From Paenibacillus sp. FSL K6-3182 (GTDB lineage: Bacteria > Bacillota > Bacilli > Paenibacillales > Paenibacillaceae): a stretch of 64,000 bases of DNA. The stretch covers positions 1,505,501 to 1,569,500 of the forward strand of contig NZ_CP150265.1 of assembly GCF_037976325.1 (NCBI RefSeq), written 5' to 3'. Of this stretch, positions 29,124 through 38,600 are shown in pieces. The number at the start of each line of letters is the position of its first letter. The stretch's first letter is position 1. The translations under genes were made by a program, and so were the position numbers. Below the pieces are notes generated by a model that saw nothing but the letters and a program-made list of their open reading frames with translations, searched no databases and was not told the origin of the DNA.

Positions 29124-29155
29124 GACGTGAATTTAGGCAAGGAGGCAACGATGGG

Positions 29156-32100
29156 ATGAGAAAGCAATGGTGGACGATAGTTGTATTTTTCCTTATCGTT
29201 GTAGCTTTTCCGGTAAACGAGTTTTTTTATAATCAATCCATTGAGAAGAGTGCACCCCATTCAAGCGCTGGCACGTTGGATTTGCGGGAATGGAATTTCG
29301 AATCAGAAGGACTTGTCGCGCTGAATGGTCAATGGGAATTTTATCGTGGACAGCTGCTGCTGCCAGAGCAATTCGCAGATCCAGCTATTTCTCCTTATAA
29401 GAGGCCTGAACTAACAGGCCTCTTTCCTGTGCCAGCGGAGTGGAACAGCTATATAGCGGAGGACGGCAACCCGCAGGGAGCAGGATTCGGTACTTATAGG
29501 CTGAGAGTGGAGTTAAACAACACAGCAAAAACGCATTACGGAATACGAACGACAAATATCCGCATGGCTAACCGGATATTTATAAATGGACAGGAAGTGG
29601 GAGCAAGCGGAGTACCGGGAGTCTCAGATAAAGAAGATATCGCATCGAATATCCCTTATGTTGGATTCGTACCCGTAGATAGATCCTATGTTGAAATTAT
29701 CGTACAAGTATCCAATTTCAACTATGCTTCGGGCGGCATCATCTATCCGATTTGGTTTGGCTATGAGGCTGATATTCGCAAGAGCCGCGACATCGCGTTG
29801 TTTGGTGAATTTATGAACATCAGCGGGTTTGCATTGTTTTCTATGTTTTTCCTTCTTTTGTTCTACATGCGCAAAAAAGAGCGCTCGTTGCTTTACTTGG
29901 CTTTATTTTGCTTAGCTCTGCTGCTCTATGTATGTACTCATGGCGAGAAGATGATTGCACTGGTCTTGCCTCAGCTTAGCTACGATTGGATCATGAAGCT
30001 GCAGAACATTTCTTCAGCATTCGGTTATTATTTTTTATTGCAATATGTGAACGTGTCGGTACCAAGAGCTGTCAACAAGCTTGTGTGGCGGGCAAGCAAT
30101 ATTGCAACGATTATCGTCATTATTGCAGCATTCATGCTGCCGACGATGCTTTATTCACAGTGGTTTTTGAAGGGAATAGGTCTTTCAGTATTTACTTTTG
30201 GAGTAGTGCTTTACACCCTTGTCAAAGGTGTTATGCGCCGATCGAGGGATGCCTATTTTTTGCTTTTGAGTGCGATAACCATTTTGGTATTTATAATCGT
30301 CAGTGTCATGCAAGTATTTGGTCTATTGGAAAATCATTTTTTTATCTCGTTTGAGCTGCTTATCTTGGTCATTGTTCAAGTAATCATGCTAGCTCGACGT
30401 TTCTCTCACACCTTTAATGAGGTGGAAGAGCTCTCTCGCAAGCTGTTGACCTTGGATGAATTAAAGGATGAATTTATGGCGAATACGTCGCATGAGCTTC
30501 GAACGCCGCTGCATGGTATTGTAAATATCGCAGAATCCTTGCTTGAGGGTGTAGCGGGGACGCCAAACACCGATCAGGCAAGACAGCTTTCTATGATTGT
30601 ATCAACGGGTAGACGATTGAATTATCTGATTCATGATATTTTAGATTTTTCCACCTTGCGAAACGGACAGCTTACACTGAATCGGCAAGCTGTTGATTTA
30701 TCAGCAGCAGCGCAATCCGTAGTCGAGGTCATTGGGCATTTAGCCGATAAAAAAGGGGTAAGCCTGACGCAGGATTGGCCGCAGCAGATGCCGCTGCTCG
30801 ATACTGATGAGGAGCGTCTGCGTCAAATTTTATTTAATTTGCTTGGCAATGCGGTGAAATTTACGCATCAGGGTGAAATTCGGATCTATGCGGAAGTCGT
30901 GGATTCATGGGTGAAAATTAGCATTACGGATACTGGAATTGGCATCGCGGCGGATCGTTTAGATGACATTTTCAAGGCGTTTAATAGCGTTTCCACTGTA
31001 GATCTACAATCGGGCTATAGTGGCACCGGTATCGGGTTGAACATTACGAAGAGACTCGTGGAACTTAATGGCGGGTATATTGAAGCAAATTCACAGCTAG
31101 GTATAGGTTCAACGTTTTCATTTACACTTCCTTCAGCTGCGCTGTCTGCTATTTCTGAGGTTGCTGCTGGTAAAAGCGGCAGAGCAGCGATTCAACCAGC
31201 ATTAGCGCTCAATAAAACATTTCAAGCAGCGATGAATCGGAATGAAGTGATAGAAGATACACATCCATTCACTGTGTTAGTAGTAGATGATGATCCCGTA
31301 AACCTGCAAGTATTAATAAATGTATTGTCTATGGAAAATTATACAGTCATTGCGGTTGACAGCGGCGCTGAAGCGCTGGAGGTACTATCCAGCGAGCGAC
31401 GGATTGATCTCGTTATAACAGACTGGATGATGCCAGCGATGTCTGGCCTAGAGCTTTGCCGTAGGATCAGGGAACAATACTCGTTGTCTGAACTGCCTGT
31501 ACTTATGCTGACCGCAAGAAAATTGGCAGGCGATATTCAAACGGGCTTTAGTGCTGGAATCAATGATTTTTTAACAAAACCTGTTGACGGTATTGTACTG
31601 CGTGCTCGCGTACGAACTTTGCTTGAGCTTAGACAGTCTGTTCAAGCGGCTATTCGATCGGAACTGGCTTTTCTGCAGGCACAAATTAAACCTCATTTTT
31701 TGTACAACGCACTCAATACGATTATTTCGATATGTCCTGATGATCCGGATAAGGCTACAGAATTGTTATTGAATTTAAGCCGATATTTACGCAGCAGCTT
31801 CGATTTCCAGAATCGTCAGCAGATCGTCAGCTTGGAGAAGGAGCTTGAGCTTGTTCAGTCTTATGTCAAATTAGAGCAAGCGCGGTTCGGCAAACGATTG
31901 AATGTTGTATATGAGGTGGATAAACAGCTGCGAGGATTTATTCCGCCGCTTAGCATTCAGCCGATTGTAGAAAATGCAGTTAGGCATGGTGTCATGCAAA
32001 AGGCTGCTGGGGGCAAGATCGTATTACGTATTCAAGAGGCAGAGGAGAAGCTAATTATTTCAGTTTCGGATAATGGCGTTGGCATTAAGCAAAGTGATCT

Positions 32101-32275
32101 CAGTACGCTATTGCTTGGGCAACGGCAGTTGTCAGGCGTTGGCTTAACCAATATTCACCGCAGACTGCTCTCTTTGTACGGAAATGGCCTTGGTATTTCA
32201 AGCGAAGCAGGAGAAGGAACGACGGTGACCTTTGAGGTTCCGCAGATACAAATAGATATGAGCAAGACTTCGTAA
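29156..32275 (+). CDS. Hybrid sensor histidine kinase with internal receiver and second kinase module
   Basis: A 1039-residue membrane kinase. An N-terminal TM is followed by an extracytoplasmic beta-sandwich (about 45-205, 7TMR-DISM-like, with NGQWEFYRGQLL) and seven TM helices (about 210-410). Next are a HisKA domain with His446 in ANTSHELRTPLHG, a HATPase domain ending GTGIGLNITKRLVEL, a receiver with Asp756 in VITDWMMPAMSG, and then a LytS-type kinase module with His847 in QIKPHFLYNALNTI and a second HATPase domain (PIVENAVRHGV, GVGLTNIHRRL). Two different histidine-kinase modules in one chain around a receiver imply an internal relay. It is the natural partner of the response regulator just upstream. 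A terminator follows. Confidence 0.9.
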   Translation: MRKQWWTIVVFFLIVVAFPVNEFFYNQSIEKSAPHSSAGTLDLREWNFESEGLVALNGQWEFYRGQLLLPEQFADPAISPYKRPELTGLFPVPAEWNSYIAEDGNPQGAGFGTYRLRVELNNTAKTHYGIRTTNIRMANRIFINGQEVGASGVPGVSDKEDIASNIPYVGFVPVDRSYVEIIVQVSNFNYASGGIIYPIWFGYEADIRKSRDIALFGEFMNISGFALFSMFFLLLFYMRKKERSLLYLALFCLALLLYVCTHGEKMIALVLPQLSYDWIMKLQNISSAFGYYFLLQYVNVSVPRAVNKLVWRASNIATIIVIIAAFMLPTMLYSQWFLKGIGLSVFTFGVVLYTLVKGVMRRSRDAYFLLLSAITILVFIIVSVMQVFGLLENHFFISFELLILVIVQVIMLARRFSHTFNEVEELSRKLLTLDELKDEFMANTSHELRTPLHGIVNIAESLLEGVAGTPNTDQARQLSMIVSTGRRLNYLIHDILDFSTLRNGQLTLNRQAVDLSAAAQSVVEVIGHLADKKGVSLTQDWPQQMPLLDTDEERLRQILFNLLGNAVKFTHQGEIRIYAEVVDSWVKISITDTGIGIAADRLDDIFKAFNSVSTVDLQSGYSGTGIGLNITKRLVELNGGYIEANSQLGIGSTFSFTLPSAALSAISEVAAGKSGRAAIQPALALNKTFQAAMNRNEVIEDTHPFTVLVVDDDPVNLQVLINVLSMENYTVIAVDSGAEALEVLSSERRIDLVITDWMMPAMSGLELCRRIREQYSLSELPVLMLTARKLAGDIQTGFSAGINDFLTKPVDGIVLRARVRTLLELRQSVQAAIRSELAFLQAQIKPHFLYNALNTIISICPDDPDKATELLLNLSRYLRSSFDFQNRQQIVSLEKELELVQSYVKLEQARFGKRLNVVYEVDKQLRGFIPPLSIQPIVENAVRHGVMQKAAGGKIVLRIQEAEEKLIISVSDNGVGIKQSDLSTLLLGQRQLSGVGLTNIHRRLLSLYGNGLGISSEAGEGTTVTFEVPQIQIDMSKTS

Positions 32276-32298
32276 AGTTTGATTGAATCGATGAAGTG

Positions 32299-32344
32299 AG
32301 AAGCGCTTAGGTGAGTTAGAGTTTGATCCTAAGTGCTTTTTTTC
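32299..32344 (+). terminator. Rho-independent terminator after the hybrid kinase
   Basis: AAGCGCTTAGG pairs with TCCTAAGTGCTT and is followed by a T run. Confidence 0.8.
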
Positions 32345-32403
32345 TTTAAAAAAACGGCTTGGAGAAAACATCAGTTTATTGATTGATTCTGTATGAAATA
32401 AAA

Positions 32404-32450
32404 CGACATTTCATGTCGAAAAAAAGAGGATTTTATTCTATATTGTCGAA
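32404..32450 (+). promoter_or_regulatory. Two Spo0A-like boxes 30 bp apart upstream of the 2400-residue SLH gene
   Basis: TGTCGAA occurs at 32414-32420 and 32444-32450 in the same orientation, exactly 30 bases apart; the first is part of a CGACAT-TTC-ATGTCG inverted repeat (32404-32418). The remaining gap 32276-32646 is AT-rich leader with no ORF I would call. Confidence 0.35.
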
Positions 32451-32646
32451 TATCAAATTAGTTATAACACTGACATTTTTTGGTGAAAGGAAGGTTGGGA
32501 GGAAATTTCAACTGGATAGCATTTCATAGAAACGAATCGGAAGTTCAGTTCATTTACTAGAAAGGAGAATGCTAGACATTTTTTTAGTTGAGTAGCAGCT
32601 GTATCAAAAGACACATCTTGTAAAATTCTAATTTGGAGTTGAATTT

Positions 32647-35600
32647 ATGTATAAGCGTATTCGTTTTCTTCGCGCTCCCTTACTCGTTATTCTTAGTTTT
32701 CTCGTCGTATTTTCTCAAATCGTATGGTTCTCATCAACAACATATGGAGCCGGCTCGAGCTGGAATACATTAAATAACCCTATCAATAATACGAGCAACC
32801 AGTTTTTGGGGATGGGCTATGGCAATGGCATTTATGTTGCAGTAGGAAGTAACGGTCTGATTGCTACATCTTCGGATGCTGCAAAGTGGACAACAAGAAG
32901 TACGAATAGTACTCAAAACTTAAATGAAGTGGATTATGGAAACAACGTCTATGTTGCAGCTGGTGCAGGAGGTACGATTTTATATTCTACTGATGCTGTT
33001 ACATGGAATGCAGCAACATCCAACACGTCGAATCAGTTATTTTCTGTGAAATTTTTAAATGGTTCATTTTGGGCAGTTGGAGCATCCGGCATTATTCTGA
33101 AATCAAGTGATGGACAGTCGTGGACATCCATTGCATCTGGAATTTCCAATGATTTGTACAACATCTCCTATGGAAACAGTAAGTATGTCTTAGGCGATGC
33201 AAACGGAAAAATTTATTATTCGGCCACTGGAAATCCATCAACATGGGGCGGAGGACAGCAGCTTAACAGTACATATTATAGTTCAATAAACTTTATAGGA
33301 TTTTTAAATAATCATTTTTACGCTTTTGATTCCAGTCCAATACTTGCAAGCTACAGATCTTCAGATGCCATTACCTGGACAAGTACTCCTTTAGCTTGGC
33401 AGGCTTTTGCAGGTGCATATGGCAATGGCGTGTATGTTTTGTATAGCAATGCTAATACAGCATTCACTTCTATGGATGGGGTGAGCTGGACTGAACGGAC
33501 AACAAACTATGGAAACACGATGCAGGCTATTACATTTGGCAATGGAAAATTTGTCGCTGCAGGCAATAGCGGCTCTATCATGTATTCGCTTGATGGTATC
33601 GAATGGACAACAGTAACACCAAACATCACAGATACGGTCTATAACAATGGTCTTTATGTTGCTGTAGGCTATAACAATTCGGCTACGATTGGCGGCACCA
33701 TTTTTACTTCCACTGATCGAGTGAATTGGACAAGCCGGATAACGCCAACTGCAAATGGATTTTCAAGTATTGCATACGGCAACGGCACTTATGTAGCAGT
33801 TGGTTCGGGCGGTACGATCTATGTATCAAGTAATGCAACCAATTGGAATTTGGCAGCTTCTAATACGACAAGCAACTTACAAGGTGTCCAATTTGTAAAT
33901 AATCGGTTTATTGCTGTAGGAAACAGCGGAACGATTTTAACATCTAGCGACGGAACGGCATGGACATCAGCTGCAATTACTGGAGGTCCGGCTATCACGA
34001 CTGTTCTTTACTCTGTTGCTTATGGGAATGGAACATATGTTGCTGTAGGTCAAGGATCAAGAATGGCATATTCATCAGATGGATTGAATTGGACTGCTTC
34101 CTCTTTAACAGGTTCATCCTTCATTTTCAGAAACGTTGTTTATGCAAATAATCTATTTGTTGCTGTGGGAGCCAGTGGTAAAATATTTACCTCGTCAGAT
34201 GGCACCAGCTCGAACTGGACTAGTCAAGATAGTACAGCTACTGGTCACTTAACAGGGATCGCATACGGAGCGGGACAGTTTATGGTTTCAGGTATTGGAG
34301 GGAAAATTGTATCTTCTCCGGATGGAGCAAGCTGGACTTCAGAAGCAACTAATGTAGCAGCTTTTCTTACAAATGTGGTTTATGACGGCAGCCGGTTTCT
34401 TTCACTTGGATATAATTTCACGACTATAGAGGCTGCTGCCGTAGTTTCTTCACCACCTTTGATTATTGGAAATCCTAGCAATGCAACGATTAATGAAGGC
34501 GAGAACGCTACCTTCACGGTTGCTGCGTCTAATACGAACTCTTATCAATGGCAGGTAAATACGGGTGCTGGATTTTCAAATATTGTTAATAGTTCAACGT
34601 ATAGTGGAGCGACTGCCTCAACGTTAACTATAACGGGTGCGACAACGGGAATGGATGGATACCAATATCGAGTCATTGCTATGGGAAGCACAGCGCCTGC
34701 GGCAACCTCGAATAGTGCGACGTTAACGGTAACAGCACCTTCGATTGCTTCGACTATTATGTTTAAATCGAATGCTGGTATTGCTGGCAACGCAACCGTT
34801 GTGTCAGATGGGCAGGGAGGATCAGATGATATACCGGGCTTTTCGCTTGATTTTTCGGCTAAGGCTGCTGCAAATCCAAATGAAAATTTAGTTCTAACTT
34901 ATGAAATTCCTTATCCGGATACAATTGGTGCAAGTGGACTATCCGCTGGTTATGCAGATAGTGAATCCCAAAGTATATGGACGATTAAAAGTCGAAATTC
35001 ATCTCAAAACTTCTCTTTAGATTCGATTACGTTAATCGATTCGGGCAATAAAGATGTCAAAATTGGTGCTTTTAATGATGGTGTTCAGGTTGGAGAATGG
35101 GTCGATCTAACGATTAGTGTTGATCCATGGATGTTTACGTTCGATCACTCAAATGGATTAAACTTTTCATTTGACAATATTGATGAAATTCGAATAATTC
35201 CTCAAGATTCAGAAATGTGGATTTCAATTAATAACGTTCAGATTGGTGATCCTGTGACAAGGCCAGCTCCTTCGATTACAAGCAATCCAAGCAATGCGAC
35301 GATCAATGAGGGTGACAACGCGACCTTCACGGTTGCTGCATCTAATGCGAGCTCGTATCAATGGCAGGTGGACACTGGTGCGGGATTTACAAATATTAGT
35401 GATAATACAGATTACGCTGGAGCAACAACAGCAACTTTAGTTATAAAAGGCGCAACAGCGGCAATGAGCGGATACCAGTATCGCGTAGTCGCTTCGGGTA
35501 GTACTTCGCCTGCGGCAACCTCGAATAGTGCAACGTTGACAGTAATTCCTATGAATGTACCTTTGGCAGACTTTGCAAATACGAGCAAGACTGGAACATC

Positions 35601-38600
35601 GGCGACATTTGCATGGAGCGCAGCAACGGGCGCAACCAGCTTGAAGATTGAACAATCGCCAACTGGCGCAAACACATGGACAACAGCGACAACAGGTGCT
35701 CTTTCCACGAACGCAACAACAGCAACGGTAACAGGCTTGTCTGCAGCGACGGAGTATGATTTCCGCCTTGCTGTAACTGGCGGAGCGAATGCTGGCAACT
35801 CGAATGTGGTGAATGTGACTACTAATTCAGTTGCTTTAATAAACTTTGCTAGTACGACCAAGACCGGAACATCGGCGACATTTGCATGGAGCGCAGCAAC
35901 GGGCGCAACCAGCTTGAAGATTGAACAATCGCCAACTGGCGCAAACACATGGACAACAGCGGCAACTGGCGCACTTGCGACCAATGCAACAACAGCAACG
36001 GTAACAGGTTTGTCCGCCGCAACGGGATATGATTTCCGCCTTGTTGTAACTGGCGGAGCAAATGCTGGCAACTCGAATGTGGTGAATGTGACTACTAATT
36101 CAGTTGCGTTGATAGACTTTGCTAATTCGAGCAAGACTGGAACATCGGCGACCTTTACATGGAGCGCAGCAACGGGAGCAACCGGCTTGAAAATTGAGCA
36201 ATCCCCGGCAGGAGCAAATACATGGACAACAGCGTCAACAGGCGCGCTTGCGATCAATGCAACAACAGCAACGGTAACAGGGTTGTCCGCCGCAACGGGA
36301 TATGATTTCCGCCTTGCTGTAACTGGCGGAGCAAATGCAGGCGACTCGAACGTAGTAACGTTGACGACAAATCCAATCGCACTTACAAACTTCGCGAGTG
36401 CAAGCAAAACGGGAACAAGCGCAACGTTCACATGGAGCGCAGCAACAGGAGCAACAAACATTAAAGTGGAGCAATCACCAACAGGTGCTAACACGTGGAC
36501 AACAGCGACAACAGGTGCTCTTTCCACGAATGCAACAACAGCAACGGTAACAGGCTTGTCAGCAGCGACAGGTTATGACTTCCGTCTAGTTGTAACAGGC
36601 GGAGCAAATGCAGGCGACTCTAACGTAGTAACGGTGACGACAAATCCGATTGCACTAACAGACTTCGCAAGTGCAAGCCAAACGGGAACAAGTGCAACGT
36701 TCACTTGGAGCGCAGCAACGGGCGCAACAAACATTAAAGTTGAGCAATCACCAACAGGTGCAAACACATGGACAACAGCGACAACAGGCGTGATTGCGAC
36801 CAATGCAACAACAGCAACGGTAACAGGTTTGTCCGCTGCAACGGGATATGACTTCCGTCTAGTAGTTACAGGCGGAGCAAATGCAGGCGACTCAAACGTA
36901 GTAACGGTGACGACAAACCCGGTTGCACTGACAGACTTCGCTAGTGCAAGCAAAACAGGAACAAGCGCAACCTTCACATGGAGTGCAGCAACGAATGCAA
37001 TAAGCATTAAAGTGGAACAATCACCAACAGGTGCAAACACATGGACAACAGCGACAACAGGCGTGATTGCGACCAATGCAACAACAGCAACGGTAACAGG
37101 TTTGTCCGCTGCAACGGGATATGACTTCCGTCTAGTAGTTACAGGCGGAGCAAATGCAGGCGACTCAAACGTAGTAACGGTGACGACAAACCCGGTTGCA
37201 CTGACAGACTTCGCTAGTGCAAGCAAAACAGGAACAAGCGCAACCTTCACATGGAGTGCAGCAACGAATGCAATAAGCATTAAAGTGGAACAAACACCAA
37301 CAGGTGCAAACACATGGACAACAGCGACAACAGGCGTGATTGCGACAAATGCAACAACAGCAACAGTAACAGGCTTGTCAGCAGCGACAGGTTATGACTT
37401 CCGTCTAGTAGTTACAGGCGGAGCAAATGCTGGCGACTCTAACGTAGTAACGGTGACGACAAATCCGATTGCACTAACAGACTTCGCAAGTGCAAGCCAA
37501 ACGGGAACAAGTGCAACGTTCACTTGGAGCGCAGCAACGGGCGCAACAAACATTAAAGTTGAGCAATCACCAACAGGTGCAAACACATGGACAACAGCGA
37601 CAACAGGCGTGATTGCGACCAATGCAACAACAGCAACAGTAACAGGCTTGTCAGCAGCGACAGGTTATGACTTCCGTCTAGTAGTTACAGGCGGAGCAAA
37701 TGCTGGCGACTCTAACGTAGTAACGGTGACGACAAATCCGATTGCACTAACAGACTTCGCAAGTGCAAGCCAAACGGGAACAAGTGCAACGTTCACTTGG
37801 AGCGCAGCAACGGGCGCAACAAACATTAAAGTTGAGCAATCACCAACAGGTGCAAACACATGGACAACAGCGACAACAGGCGTGATTGCGACCAATGCAA
37901 CAACAGCAACGGTAACAGGTTTGTCCGCTGCAACGGGATATGACTTCCGTCTAGTAGTTACAGGCGGAGCAAATGCAGGCGACTCAAACGTAGTAACGGT
38001 GACGACAAACCCGGTTGCACTGACAGACTTCGCTAGTGCAAGCAAAACAGGAACAAGCGCAACCTTCACATGGAGTGCAGCAACGAATGCAATAAGCATT
38101 AAAGTGGAACAATCACCAACAGGTGCAAACACATGGACAACAGCGACAACAGGCGTGATTGCGACCAATGCAACAACAGCAACAGTAACAGGCTTGTCAG
38201 CAGCGACAGGTTATGACTTCCGTCTAGTAGTTACAGGCGGAGCAAATGCTGGCGACTCTAACGTAGTAACGGTGACGACAAATCCGATTGCACTAACAGA
38301 CTTCGCAAGTGCAAGCCAAACGGGAACAAGTGCAACGTTCACTTGGAGCGCAGCAACGGGCGCAACAAACATTAAAGTTGAGCAATCACCAACAGGTGCA
38401 AACACATGGACAACAGCGACAACAGGCGTGATTGCGACCAATGCAACAACAGCAACGGTAACAGGCTTGTCGGCAGCGACAGGTTATGACTTCCGCTTAG
38501 TTGTAACAGGCGGAGCGAATGCAGGCGACTCGAACGTAGTAACGGTAACAACTTATTCAATTGAACCTTCACAGCCCAACCCGCCAAAAACGGAAGAAAC

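Noticed and set aside
35412..38441. Long open frames on the minus strand opposite the FN3 repeats, reading Val/Ala-rich repeated peptides
   Set aside because: They repeat every 273 bp exactly with the coding strand and exist because the Thr/Ala-rich codons leave no stops in that frame. They have no ribosome sites and overlap a clear gene.
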